A stretch of DNA of 64,000 bases, taken from contig NZ_LIWB01000012.1 in the NCBI RefSeq assembly GCF_001905725.1, forward strand, positions 124,001-188,000, in the 5' to 3' direction. Every line of letters starts with the position of its first letter. Position 1 is the stretch's first letter. Of this stretch, positions 1 through 9,505 are shown one piece after another. Below the pieces are notes generated by a model. It did not search any database, was not told the origin of the DNA, and worked only from the letters and a program-made list of their open reading frames with translations. The translations under genes were made by a program, and so were the position numbers. This stretch comes from Streptomyces sp. CB02400. GTDB lineage: Bacteria > Actinomycetota > Actinomycetes > Streptomycetales > Streptomycetaceae.

Positions 1-44
1 TTCCTCAGCGGATAGTCGGGTAACAGGCCGTAGCTGAACCTCAT
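1..44 (-). CDS. LLM-class flavin-dependent oxidoreductase, N-terminal fragment (runs off the window)
   Basis: Only the first 14 codons are present, reading MRFSYGLLPDYPLR from an ATG at 44 on the minus strand. A good ribosome binding site (GGAGAG, 51-58) sits 8-9 bases upstream, so this is a genuine start. The N-terminus matches the opening of F420- or FMN-dependent luciferase-like oxidoreductases, which in Streptomyces often begin MRFSYGLLPDYPL. The family assignment rests on these few residues only. The gene is divergent from the FAD oxidoreductase at 303 and the pair share the intergenic operator region. Confidence 0.5.
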   Translation of the reverse strand, partial: MRFSYGLLPDYPLR

Positions 45-219
45 GGGCGTGTCCTCTCCGGCCTCGACCGATCGGTCACCGACCCGCCCAGTGTCCAGGC
101 CGGTCCCGCCACTGGCCAGGGCGCGCACAGGTCACTTCCCGCTTTCGGCGAACAAGGTTCACGCCCGCTTCACGCCCGGCGCGGTGGGTGCGACGCGAGC
201 CCGAGCCGTATCCGTGAGC

Positions 220-268
220 TTGCCGTATCTATCGAATTTCGATAATTTCCCATCGTGATTCGATCGAA
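220..268 (+). promoter_or_regulatory. Promoter overlapped by two palindromes
   Basis: TTGCCG (220-225) and TAATTT (243-248) are 17 bases apart and make a plausible sigma-70 type promoter for the gene at 303. A perfect 15-base palindrome, TATCGAATTTCGATA (230-244), runs into the -10 element. A second perfect palindrome, TTCGATCGAA (259-268), lies just downstream. The two share the TTCGAT core. The layout fits repression by a dimeric regulator not encoded next to it in this window. The sites are seen directly, while the regulator and its signal are unknown. Confidence 0.5.
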
Positions 269-302
269 GCGTCCGTCTTCGACGGCCTGAAGGAGCACAG
301 TC

Positions 303-1541
303 ATGCCCACAGCAGCCCCCACACACCACCGCCCCGGGGACACGGTCGAAACGGATGTGCTGGTGGTCGGTGCCGGACTGGCCGGCCTTCACGTCGCCAC
401 ACTGCTCGCCCGGCAGGGCCACGACGTGCTCCTGGCCGAGCGGCGGTCCGGCCTCGCCGGCGCGATCCGCACCACGGGAATCTTCGTACGGAAGACACTC
501 GACGACTTTCCGCTGCCCGACGAACACCTCGGGCCGCCGATCCGGCGCGTGGTGCTCTATCCCCCTGGCCTGCGCCGCCCCGTCAGCCTGGTCAGCGACC
601 GTGACGAGTTCCGAGTGGGTGACATGGCGCCGCTGTACGAGGAGGCGGCCGCCGTCGCGGTCGGCGCCGGCGTGCGGCTGGCGCTGGGCACCCGCTACGC
701 CGGCCGGCGGGGCAACACCTTCTGTCTGGTGGACCGTGACGGGCCGACCGCGGTCCGGGCACGTTTCGTCGTCGGCGCCGACGGAGCGCGTTCGAGCGTC
801 GCCCGCGACCTCGGCCTCGACCGCAACCGCCGACTGCTGGTCGGTGCCGAAGAAGTCTTCGAGGTGCCCGCGAACGGTGAACCCCCGACCTTCCACTGCG
901 TCCTCGACCCCTCGCTCGCCCCCGGGTACCTGGCCTGGGTGGTCAACGACGGGCGGCACGCCCATGTCGGGGTCGCGGGCTACGCCGACCGCTTCCCCCA
1001 GGGCCTGCGCCGGACCATGGAGCGGTTCAGCGCCTCGGCCCCCGGGCTGGCCGGCGTGGACCGACCCGAGTCGGTGGAGCGACGCGGGGGCCCGATCCCC
1101 GTCGGCGGAGTGCTGCGCCGCATCGCCTGTGCCGAGGGACTCCTGGTGGGCGACGCGGCGGGCGCGGTCTCACCCCTCACCGCCGGGGGCCTGGACCCGT
1201 GCCTGCGACTGTCGGAGCTGGCCGCCTCCGTCCTCGACGACGCGCTGCGGTCGGGGCGACCGGAGGCGTTGACCCACTACAGCGGAGCCGCCCTGCGCGC
1301 ACAGTTCCGGGGCCGGCTCACCCTGCGCAGGGGCCTGGCGCACATACGGACACCGGCCGCGTCCACAGCGGCGTTCGCCCTGCTGCGCACCCCGTTCGGC
1401 CGGGCCGCGGCCGGCCGTGTCCTCTTCGGCGACCGCTCCTTCCCCGACCCGTCGCCCACCGGTCAGAGGCAGGTGAGCAGGTCGTCGAGCGGGGCGGGTA
1501 CGCGCTCGGGGGGGAGGGCCTCGACGAGGACGCGACCGTAG
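303..1541 (+). CDS. FAD-dependent oxidoreductase, geranylgeranyl reductase-like
   Basis: This 412-residue protein starts with a Rossmann FAD site (DVLVVGAGLAGLHVA, about residues 19-33). It has the second FAD motif of the p-hydroxybenzoate hydroxylase/geranylgeranyl reductase superfamily around residue 285 (GLLVGDAAGAVSPLTAGG) and a VVGADGARSSVAR segment near 157. These place it among NAD(P)H/FAD oxidoreductases acting on isoprenoid or aromatic substrates, but the substrate cannot be read from the sequence. The ATG at 303 has AAGGAG 8 bases upstream. The last 26 codons overlap the 3' end of the convergent TOPRIM gene by 79 bp and look like its antisense, so the ancestral stop may have been lost and the C-terminus extended. 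Confidence 0.75.
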   Translation: MPTAAPTHHRPGDTVETDVLVVGAGLAGLHVATLLARQGHDVLLAERRSGLAGAIRTTGIFVRKTLDDFPLPDEHLGPPIRRVVLYPPGLRRPVSLVSDRDEFRVGDMAPLYEEAAAVAVGAGVRLALGTRYAGRRGNTFCLVDRDGPTAVRARFVVGADGARSSVARDLGLDRNRRLLVGAEEVFEVPANGEPPTFHCVLDPSLAPGYLAWVVNDGRHAHVGVAGYADRFPQGLRRTMERFSASAPGLAGVDRPESVERRGGPIPVGGVLRRIACAEGLLVGDAAGAVSPLTAGGLDPCLRLSELAASVLDDALRSGRPEALTHYSGAALRAQFRGRLTLRRGLAHIRTPAASTAAFALLRTPFGRAAAGRVLFGDRSFPDPSPTGQRQVSRSSSGAGTRSGGRASTRTRP

Positions 1542-2080
1542 TGGATCTTGCGGCCCTTCTTCGTGCCGAGGAAGCGCCGCAACCGCTGCTGTGCGGTGCG
1601 TTCCCGCTGGGCGGGCTGGCTCAGGAAGGTCCGCAGGGGGCGCAGATCGCCCTCCGCCCGGACCAGTTCCTCCACCCGCGTCATCCCCAGTGCGCGGATG
1701 AGTTCGTCCTCCAGGTCCGCGGCGCAGACGAAGAACTCCTGCCGTGCGACACCGGCCCGCTCCAACCCGCGGGCGTAGTAGCCGCGTTCGCCCTCGTCGC
1801 ACAGCCCCGTGAGGCGCAGGCCCAGGCCGGGTGGCCCGAGCAGGCGGGCGAAGCGTCCGATGTTCATCGCGCCTCCCATCGGCAGGACGCAGATTCCCTC
1901 GGCCGCCAGGTTCCGGCCGCGGCTCGCGGCCAGCGCGTCGACCGCCGCGGCGTCGCTCAGCCCTTCGAGCAGGACCGCCGCCCGGACGTCGAGCCGCGCC
2001 GCCAGCTCGCGCGCGGGGCCGACGGGACCACCGGCCGCCCACGCGGTGACCGCGTCCCGGAACGACTCCATGTCAGCCAT
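1463..2080 (-). CDS. TOPRIM-domain protein related to OLD-family nucleases
   Basis: This 205-residue protein carries a TOPRIM-like glutamate motif at residues 36-50 (VLLEGLSDAAAVDAL, Glu39) and an acidic segment near residue 93 (LCDEGE). That is the pattern of the C-terminal TOPRIM half of OLD-family ATP-dependent nucleases and of the free-standing actinobacterial TOPRIM nucleotidyl transferase/hydrolase-like proteins. No ABC ATPase domain is fused or adjacent, so it is a stand-alone TOPRIM protein. The C-terminal half is basic and may bind nucleic acid. The start is ATG 2080, with a second ATG at 2071 and no strong ribosome binding site for either. Its 3' end overlaps the convergent FAD oxidoreductase gene. 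Confidence 0.65.
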   Translation of the reverse strand: MADMESFRDAVTAWAAGGPVGPARELAARLDVRAAVLLEGLSDAAAVDALAASRGRNLAAEGICVLPMGGAMNIGRFARLLGPPGLGLRLTGLCDEGERGYYARGLERAGVARQEFFVCAADLEDELIRALGMTRVEELVRAEGDLRPLRTFLSQPAQRERTAQQRLRRFLGTKKGRKIHYGRVLVEALPPERVPAPLDDLLTCL

Positions 2081-2185
2081 GGGACGAGTCTGGACCCTTT
2101 CCGGGCGCCACCGGTAGGGAATTTCCGCCGGTGGCCCGCGGGACGGGCGACACCGGCGGGCGCCGGTGTCGCCCGTCGAGGACGG

Positions 2186-3271
2186 CTACGGTGTCACGCA
2201 GCCGATCGTGCCCACCGGGAAGTCATTGCCCGACGACGTGGCCGTGAAGCCGAACGTCACGCTTCCGTCGGGGTTGACCACACGGTTGTGATCGACGTTC
2301 CGCACCGTCACCGTGCCGTCGGAGCCCTTGGTCAGGGAGCCGTTCCACGCACTGCCGATCGTGGTCCCGGCACCGGGCTTCCACTGCACGGCCCAGCCGT
2401 TGAGCGGTGACGTCCCGTGGTTCATCACCTCGACGGATCCCTGGAAGCCGCCGCTCCAGGAGTTCACCACGTTGTAGACGGCCATGCAGGAACCGGTGTG
2501 CGGCGGGGGGTCCGTCGGGTCCGGGTCCGTCGGGTCCGGGTCCGGTGTGCCGCCGGAGTCGCCGATGCCGGTCACCTCGCCGTTGCCGCCGTCGAAGACG
2601 ATGTCGGAGCAGGAGAAGAAGTTCTCCTGGCTGTCCGAACGCACCCACTGCATGAAGATCAGCGCGTCCCCGGAGCGCCCGGAGGGCAGCTTGAGGTCCC
2701 AGTAGTAGTGGCCCCCGTTGGCGCCGGCCGAGCCCTGCTGGGGCGGGTTGGTGACGGTCTGGATGAGCTCCAGGTCGTTCCAGCCGAGCTGGGACGTGGG
2801 CGACCAGCCGGGCTTGGTGAGGTAGACCCGGAAGTCACCGGGATGGGCGGCCCAGTTGCTGTACTGCACCTTGACCGTCGCTCCGGACGTCAGATGCGTC
2901 CGGGGCCAGTCGGCGCGGGCCGCGTTGTAGGCGGAGAAGTCGTACGGGGAGCGGTCACCGGCGCTGCAGAGCGTGCCGTCCGGCACATAGCCGGCGCCCC
3001 GCCCGCCCGCGTTGGAGTCGAGGACGGCGAACCAGTTGTACAGCGCCGTCGAGCCGCTCTGGTTCAGCGCGTCCTGGCACGCCGGGTTGGTCGGGTCCAG
3101 TCCGCCGGTGCCGGTGAGGGCGTCCAGCTGGCAGAGGTAGGTGCGCGATCCGGGCATCATCGCCACGCCGTGCGCCTGCGCGTCGTCCTGCCAGAGGAAG
3201 CTCAGGCCGAGCCCTCCGAGGAGGGTGGCCAGTACTGCTGCCAAGGAGATGAATCTCCGTCTTAAGGCCAT
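2186..3271 (-). CDS. Secreted lytic polysaccharide monooxygenase, AA10 with CBM2
   Basis: A copper-dependent enzyme of 361 residues that oxidatively cleaves crystalline cellulose outside the cell. The signal peptide (residues 1-33, ending DDAQA) leaves His34 as the mature N-terminus. His34 and His143 (SNWAAHPGD) form the copper histidine brace, and ENFFSCSDIVF near residue 215 supplies the axial Phe typical of the C1-oxidising S. coelicolor CelS2 type. A Pro/Asp/Thr linker (about 238-255) leads to a C-terminal CBM2 cellulose-binding module. AGGAGAT sits before the ATG. It follows the GH12 gene by 193 bp in the same direction with no CebR-like palindrome of its own, so it probably depends on the GH12 promoter despite the intervening hairpin. 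Confidence 0.93.
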   Translation of the reverse strand: MALRRRFISLAAVLATLLGGLGLSFLWQDDAQAHGVAMMPGSRTYLCQLDALTGTGGLDPTNPACQDALNQSGSTALYNWFAVLDSNAGGRGAGYVPDGTLCSAGDRSPYDFSAYNAARADWPRTHLTSGATVKVQYSNWAAHPGDFRVYLTKPGWSPTSQLGWNDLELIQTVTNPPQQGSAGANGGHYYWDLKLPSGRSGDALIFMQWVRSDSQENFFSCSDIVFDGGNGEVTGIGDSGGTPDPDPTDPDPTDPPPHTGSCMAVYNVVNSWSGGFQGSVEVMNHGTSPLNGWAVQWKPGAGTTIGSAWNGSLTKGSDGTVTVRNVDHNRVVNPDGSVTFGFTATSSGNDFPVGTIGCVTP

Positions 3272-3378
3272 GGGGATCTCCTGTGCCGGTAGTGGATGGG
3301 TCGGGGAGTGGCGGGAGGTGGAAGCCCCGCCCGTCGGGGAGGGGCGTCGACCGGACGGGCGGGGGGTTCGGGGGGCGG

Positions 3379-3428
3379 GACCCGGGGCCCGCCCTGTCGG
3401 CGCAGGAAGGAAGAGCGGGCCCCGGGTC
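3379..3428 (-). terminator. 14-bp hairpin between GH12 and AA10 genes
   Basis: GACCCGGGGCCCGC (3379-3392) and its exact complement (3415-3428) enclose a 22-base loop. The stem lies 36 bases past the GH12 stop and upstream of the AA10 gene. It could terminate most GH12 transcripts, stabilise the upstream mRNA 3' end, or set the GH12:AA10 expression ratio. No T tract follows, which is common in Streptomyces. Confidence 0.5.
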
Positions 3429-3464
3429 GGAGGGACACGGCGGGTGCGCGGCCCGCCGGTCGGG

Positions 3465-4601
3465 TCAGGCGGCCGTGCAGGCGGTGCCGTTCAGGCTGAA
3501 TCCGTTCGGCCGGGCGAAGGTGCCGCTGTAGGTTCCCTGGAAGCCGAAGTTCTGGCTTCCGCCGGGCGCGATCCGCGCGTTGCCGCCCAGCCCGCTCGCC
3601 GTGACCGCGCCCGAGGAGGGACTGACGGACGCGTTCCAGGCGTTGGTGACGCGCTGCCCGGAGGGCAGGGTGAAGGCGAGCTTCCAGCCCTCGACGGCGG
3701 ACGAACCGGCGTTCTTCACGGTGACGTCGGCGGTGAAGCCGCCCGGCCAGACGTTCGTGGCGTACGACACCGTGCACGCCGCCGGGCCACCGGGCTCACC
3801 CGGGCCGCCGGGGTCACCGCCGCCGGTGTTGACGGTGGAGGAGAAGGAGTTCACCGCGAGCCCGGCGCCGTTCTGCCAGGGCTCGAAGCCGGCCTGGACG
3901 CTCGTCAGGTACCAGTCGTTCTGCGCCATTCCGCGCGCGACGGTCTCCTCGACGAAGTCCATGACGTCGAAGCTCCAGCTGCTGATCGCCGACGGTGCGA
4001 CGAACGACAGCACGTCGTTGGAGCCGTTGCCGCCCGACCACACCTGCCAGGTGCGTCCGGCCACGGTGGCCGTGCCGACCTGGGAGCCGATCGGCTGGAT
4101 CGGGCCCACCTTGTTCAGCCAGATCATGATCTCGGTCCGGTTCACGCCGTCGGTCCGGGGCGTCGGGTCCAGCCAGATGTCGTACGAGGCGTTGTACACG
4201 GCGTCGCTGACATAGCCGTACGAGATGCTGCTGGGCGCGCTGGAGATGCCGCTGATCCGCGCGGGGAGGGCGGTTCCCGGCGAGCAGTTGGTGTAGTGGC
4301 AGCCGTTGAAGACCGACGGGTACGACTTCGGGGCGCCGTTGGTCGGCACCGAGCCGTCGGCCTGGGTGACGCGGAAACCGCTGTCCGTGGCGGTGACGCA
4401 CTGGGTGGCGCTGGTGCCCCAGCGGTTGTTCTGGACGACGTAGCGGCCCTGGATGGTGGTCGATCCGTACTGTTCGCAGATCGTGGTGTCGGCCTGGGCC
4501 GGCGCCGTCGCGGTCACCAGCGCCGCGACCACGGCGAGAGCGGTGAGGAGTGTCGCGAACAGGCCGCGCAGGGCCTGGGTGTGGTGCGGTAACCGTCGCA
4601 T
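3465..4601 (-). CDS. Secreted endo-beta-1,4-glucanase, GH12 with CBM2
   Basis: This 378-residue secreted enzyme hydrolyses internal bonds of cellulose and related beta-glucans. The start is ATG 4601, preceded by GGAGAG, and gives a classical signal peptide (residues 1-37, ending APAQA). A longer in-frame ATG at 4679 would put codons across the operator region and is rejected. The GH12 domain spans about 38-258. Glu157 in NRTEIMIW is the expected nucleophile and Glu240 in AGFEPWQNG the acid/base. A Gly/Pro linker (259-273) leads to CBM2 (275-378). Three GGGAGCGCTCCC palindromes lie upstream, so induction by cellobiose or cello-oligosaccharides through CebR or a close relative is likely. Confidence 0.93.
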   Translation of the reverse strand: MRRLPHHTQALRGLFATLLTALAVVAALVTATAPAQADTTICEQYGSTTIQGRYVVQNNRWGTSATQCVTATDSGFRVTQADGSVPTNGAPKSYPSVFNGCHYTNCSPGTALPARISGISSAPSSISYGYVSDAVYNASYDIWLDPTPRTDGVNRTEIMIWLNKVGPIQPIGSQVGTATVAGRTWQVWSGGNGSNDVLSFVAPSAISSWSFDVMDFVEETVARGMAQNDWYLTSVQAGFEPWQNGAGLAVNSFSSTVNTGGGDPGGPGEPGGPAACTVSYATNVWPGGFTADVTVKNAGSSAVEGWKLAFTLPSGQRVTNAWNASVSPSSGAVTASGLGGNARIAPGGSQNFGFQGTYSGTFARPNGFSLNGTACTAA

Positions 4602-4638
4602 GCGGGGGCCTCTCCAAGAGGGTGCGGGGGGCGACCGG

Positions 4639-4652
4639 AGGGAGCGCTCCCC
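4639..4652. promoter_or_regulatory. CebR-like operator, site 1
   Basis: The perfect 12-base core GGGAGCGCTCCC occupies 4640-4651, 38 bases upstream of the GH12 start codon. It matches the core of the CebR operator (TGGGAGCGCTCCCA) known from Streptomyces cellulose genes. At this distance a bound repressor would lie in the leader or at the transcription start. Confidence 0.75.
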
Positions 4653-4663
4653 TCTCCCCATTG

Positions 4664-4679
4664 ATGGGAGCGCTCCCAT
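4664..4679. promoter_or_regulatory. CebR-like operator, site 2 (full consensus)
   Basis: ATGGGAGCGCTCCCAT is a perfect 16-base palindrome that contains the complete published CebR consensus TGGGAGCGCTCCCA (4665-4678). Its centre lies 26 bases from the centre of site 1. It is the best match of the three sites and probably the primary operator of the GH12 promoter. Confidence 0.85.
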
Positions 4680-4799
4680 TTGTGTTTCGGGACGGGACTG
4701 TAGGAGCTACCCATGTCCCTGACAAGACTGTGCGCGGGAAACTGTCGAATTAAATTCGAAGCCGCAGGTCGGAGAGTTGATCCACAAAGGCCGTCCGCC

Positions 4800-4815
4800 T
4801 CGGGAGCGCTCCCGA
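4800..4815. promoter_or_regulatory. CebR-like operator, site 3
   Basis: TCGGGAGCGCTCCCGA is another perfect 16-base palindrome with the same GGGAGCGCTCCC core, placed between the LacI-family stop and the GH12 promoter, 199 bases upstream of the GH12 start. Its distance from sites 1 and 2 would allow a DNA loop or control of read-through from the regulator gene. Confidence 0.75.
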
Positions 4816-4871
4816 AACATTCGATGACGCCGTGACCCATGAGACGGACGAGGGGGGAGTGGAACGGTGGG

Positions 4872-5894
4872 TCAGGCGGAGCCGCGCAGTACCAGTTCCG
4901 TACGGAGGATGACGTGCCGCCAGGCCACTTCCGGCTCCTCCATCTCCTCCAGGAGCAGCCGCACCATCGTCCGGCCGATCTCCTCCAACGGCTGGCGCAC
5001 CGTCGTCAGTTTCGGAGCGGTGTGCTGGGCGAGCGGGAAGTCGTCGAACCCGATCACCGCGACGTCCTCCGGGACCCGGCGTCCCGCCGCGCGCAGGGCG
5101 TCGAGCGCGCCCGCGGCCATGGTGTCCGACGCGGCGAACACACCGTCGATCTCCGGGGCGCGCTCGATGAGCTCGGCCATCGCCCGGCGTCCGCTGTCCG
5201 CCGAGAAGTCCCCCTCGACGGTCCAGGCCGCCCTGCTCTCGGCGCCCGCCCGCTCCAGCGCCTCGCGGTAGCCGCGCAGCCGGCACTGGGCCACGTACAT
5301 GTCGAGCGGCCCGGTGATGGTCGCGATCGAGCGGCGTCCGAGGCCCAGCAGGTGCGCCACCGCGCCGCGGGCGCCGCCGGCGTTGTCCGCGTCGACGTAG
5401 GTCACGCTCTCCTCGCCCGAGCGACGCCCCAACAGGACGGTGGGCAGCCCCACTTCGGCCAGCATGTCGGGCAGCGCGTCCTCGGCGTGCACGGACATCA
5501 GCATCACGCCGTCGACCCGGCCGCCGCGCGCGTACTCCACGAGGCGCTGCCGCTCGGCGTCCGTACGGACCAGGGTGAGCAGCAGCTGCACCTTGGTGTC
5601 GGTCAGCGCGTCGCCGACGGACCGGACGATCTCCGAGAAGAACGGCTCACCGAACTGCCGCCAGTCCGGCTCCGTCATGACCAGCGCGACGGCGTCGGCA
5701 CGCCGGCCCGCCAGCGAACGGGCCGCCAGATTGGGGACGTACCCCAGCTCGTCGATGGCGCGCTGCACGGCACGGCGCGTCGAATCCTTCACGCCCGCCG
5801 CGTCGTTGATGACGCGGGAGACGGTGCCCCGCCCCACACCGGCGAGCGCGGCCACCTCCTCCAGCGTCGGTGTACCGGGACGCTGCCTGCGCAT
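4872..5894 (-). CDS. LacI-family transcriptional regulator beside the cellulose genes
   Basis: A 340-residue repressor with an N-terminal LacI helix-turn-helix (TLEEVAALAGVGRGTVSRVI, about residues 9-28), the hinge segment PNLAARSLAGRRAD, and a periplasmic-binding-protein-like sugar domain to the C-terminus. The start at ATG 5894 is preferred over an in-frame ATG at 5960, because LacI proteins carry the helix-turn-helix within the first residues. It lies immediately upstream of, and codirectional with, the GH12 gene, with three CebR-type palindromes between them. It is either a CebR homologue controlling the glucanase and monooxygenase or a separate sugar sensor. I see no matching palindrome in front of its own start. 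Confidence 0.88.
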   Translation of the reverse strand: MRRQRPGTPTLEEVAALAGVGRGTVSRVINDAAGVKDSTRRAVQRAIDELGYVPNLAARSLAGRRADAVALVMTEPDWRQFGEPFFSEIVRSVGDALTDTKVQLLLTLVRTDAERQRLVEYARGGRVDGVMLMSVHAEDALPDMLAEVGLPTVLLGRRSGEESVTYVDADNAGGARGAVAHLLGLGRRSIATITGPLDMYVAQCRLRGYREALERAGAESRAAWTVEGDFSADSGRRAMAELIERAPEIDGVFAASDTMAAGALDALRAAGRRVPEDVAVIGFDDFPLAQHTAPKLTTVRQPLEEIGRTMVRLLLEEMEEPEVAWRHVILRTELVLRGSA

Positions 5895-6341
5895 GACCAC
5901 CCCCACGAGATCACTAGATCTTACGGCCACCGGGTGCCGGAACGGCCGTACTTGGCACACGCTTCACACCTGGACGGCGACCGGTTCCGGACAGCGGCAC
6001 CGGCGTTGTGCCGTCGTCCCGGCGGGGGCTTGCGACGTCGTACAAGCCGGGCGACGAGTCCACAGGCCGTCCCCCGGCCCCGCGAACCTCCAGTCAGACC
6101 AAGGATGTCGGACAAGCGTCGGCTTTCGTCCTGGCGACGGTCGGCCCGGGCCCGTGGCCGGTGGACCACGTCGTCGACGCGGACCGTGCCTCCGGCACGC
6201 CCTGGGCGCTCGCCGCCGCAGCCGTCGCCGTGGCGGCGGTCCCCGCCCCGGTGTCGCGCCGCCGGCACCCGCACACCACGGCGCCTGCCTCCCGGGCGCA
6301 GGCACCACCGGATCCGGTGCTCCCGGTGCCGCTCCGGCTTC
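5895..6341. other. Intergenic region, 447 bp
   Basis: The gap lies between the LacI start and the stop of the membrane glutaredoxin gene, both on the minus strand, so it must hold the LacI promoter. Open frames on both strands have no ribosome binding site and no recognisable protein content. I find no gene, repeat or strong operator here. Confidence 0.4.
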
Positions 6342-6785
6342 CTACGGCGCGGACGGAGGGGAGAGTTGCTCGCGGACCCACGCGGGATCCGGGTTGACGT
6401 GCGGCCGGCCCCCGACGACGACCGTCGGCACGGTCTCGTCGCCGTCGTTGGCCGCCCTCACCGCTGCCGCTCCGTCCGGGTCACGCCAGATGTTCACCCA
6501 GTGCAACTGCCCGGCGGCACGGCCCAGTCGGATACGCAGCCGCAGGCAGTACGTGCAGCCGGGCCGCCAGAAGACGACCGGCCGCCCGTCGACCGCGCTG
6601 CGGCGTCGTGCCTCCGGAGCGCCGATCGACCTCGGGAAGACAAGGGGCGAGTTCACGCCCGCGAACACCGGCAGCACCAGCAGAAGCGCTGCGGCCGCAC
6701 CAGGACGGCCGGCGAGGACCAGCCCGGCCGCGACGACCGAGCCGCAGAGCACCAACAGCATCGGCAGGACCCAAACGCGCATCAT
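6342..6785 (-). CDS. Membrane-anchored glutaredoxin-like protein
   Basis: This 147-residue protein has two hydrophobic segments (about 5-25 and 31-50) followed by a glutaredoxin-fold domain. The redox motif is CTYC at residues 77-80 (FWRPGCTYC). The cis-proline region is ETVPTVVVGG near 117-126. A thiol-disulfide role at the cytoplasmic face of the membrane is likely, with mycothiol or a partner protein as reductant, but the partner is unknown. The start is one of two adjacent ATGs (6785 or 6782), and no strong ribosome binding site is visible. It is downstream of the ABC-F gene but separated by a 9-bp hairpin. Confidence 0.8.
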   Translation of the reverse strand: MMRVWVLPMLLVLCGSVVAAGLVLAGRPGAAAALLLVLPVFAGVNSPLVFPRSIGAPEARRRSAVDGRPVVFWRPGCTYCLRLRIRLGRAAGQLHWVNIWRDPDGAAAVRAANDGDETVPTVVVGGRPHVNPDPAWVREQLSPPSAP

Positions 6786-6899
6786 GAGGACGCAGGCTAT
6801 CGGGGCACCCGCGGACACCACCGCCGCGCCTCGCGCTCCCCGGCCGCCCGCCACGACGTCGGCGCGGGTTCCGGCGGAAGCCGCCGTCCGCCGGACCGG

Positions 6900-6928
6900 G
6901 AGGGCGGCCCCGGCCCGGAGCCGCCCTC
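6900..6928 (-). terminator. Hairpin downstream of the ABC-F gene
   Basis: GAGGGCGGC (6900-6908) and GCCGCCCTC (6920-6928) form a 9-bp perfect stem with an 11-base loop, 18 bases beyond the ABC-F stop codon. It is a likely rho-independent-style terminator without a T tract. Confidence 0.55.
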
Positions 6929-6946
6929 GCCGGCGGAGGCGGTGCG

Positions 6947-8683
<1,737 letters not shown>

Positions 8684-8709
8684 CGGATGCTCCGCAGCTC
8701 GCAGTGGAG

Positions 8710-8735
8710 CCGGGCAGCACTAAACAGCCGCCCGG
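8710..8735 (-). promoter_or_regulatory. Candidate attenuator hairpin in the ABC-F leader
   Basis: On the transcript strand CCGGGCGGC pairs with GCTGCCCGG (one G-U pair) around an 8-base loop. The stem lies between the short upstream ORF and the ABC-F start and ends 26 bases before the TTG. It could act as a terminator or sequester the leader until a ribosome stalls upstream. Confidence 0.45.
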
Positions 8736-8781
8736 CAGGGACCGGAACGGCGTGCGCTGATTCAGGGAGAAGGCGCCGCCG

Positions 8782-8826
8782 TCAGCGGGCGGATCGAACC
8801 TTCTGCGACCAGATACCTCGTGCCAT
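8782..8826 (-). CDS. Leader peptide MARGIWSQKVRSAR upstream of the ABC-F gene
   Basis: This 14-codon ORF has AAGG 8 bases upstream of its ATG and lies 98 bases before the ABC-F start. Its peptide carries Lys-Val-Arg (residues 9-11). The +X+ motif (Arg/Lys-X-Arg/Lys) is the known context at which macrolides arrest ribosomes, as in the RLR motif of ermD leaders. I infer a drug-sensing leader controlling the downstream hairpin. It is too short for ordinary gene finders and could be coincidental. Beyond it, 8827-9004 shows no other gene. Confidence 0.45.
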   Translation of the reverse strand: MARGIWSQKVRSAR

Positions 8827-9004
8827 GCCCAGCACCTTAACAGGGCCGGCGCCTCTGGTTCCTCCGGTTTTCGACGAGCACGACCGGGCCGTGCCCGGTC
8901 CGCGGAGGGGCGGCCGTCCCCGGGCACCGGCACGCCGGCTCGCGCCGGGCACCACTGCGAGATGCCCGGCACCGCTGTGAGCCGCCGGGCGCCACTGCGG
9001 GATC

Positions 9005-9430
9005 ATGACGACCATGGCACTCTTCCTGAGAACCCGCCCCGGCAGCGATCCGGCACGGACCCGTGTCGCGGCAGCCGTGGCCGCGCTGGTGACCGTAGGC
9101 GCCGGACTGGGCCTGCGGGCCGTGGCGACGGGGGACGTGGCCAAGTACGGCGGGGACGCCCTCTACACCCTCCTGATCTTCGCCCTGGTGGTCCTGGTGG
9201 CGCCGAGGACGACACCAGCGAGGGCCGCCGGGGTCGCGCTCGCCGTCAGCTGGGGGATCGAGTTCCTGCAGCTCACCGGGGTGCCGGCGGAACTCTCCCG
9301 GCACAGCACCGCGGCCCGCCTGGTCCTCGGTTCCACCTTCAACGCGCCGGACCTGTTCTGGTACATGATCGGCGCGATCACCGGCTGGCTCCTCGCACGG
9401 GGACGCGCGGTGCCGGCCGGAGCGCCGTGA
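9005..9430 (+). CDS. DUF2809 family small membrane protein
   Basis: The protein has 141 residues and about four hydrophobic segments (near 22-42, 52-67, 73-90 and 117-134). The KYGGDALYTLL segment (residues 47-57) and the GIEFLQLTG segment near residue 84 are hallmarks of the DUF2809 family. The function of the family is not established. The start is ATG 9005, with a second ATG at 9014. It stands alone and is divergent from the ABC-F leader. Confidence 0.75.
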   Translation: MTTMALFLRTRPGSDPARTRVAAAVAALVTVGAGLGLRAVATGDVAKYGGDALYTLLIFALVVLVAPRTTPARAAGVALAVSWGIEFLQLTGVPAELSRHSTAARLVLGSTFNAPDLFWYMIGAITGWLLARGRAVPAGAP

Positions 9431-9505
9431 CACACGGTGCCGGTTTCACCGGGCGGGGAGGTGATACCCGGCCCTCGACCTGTTCCCCCACGCGCAGGAG
9501 GGCTC

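Noticed and set aside
5961..6341. Possible small membrane protein in the gap upstream of LacI
   Set aside because: A hydrophobic Ala/Val run exists in one plus-strand frame, but there is no ribosome binding site or family resemblance.
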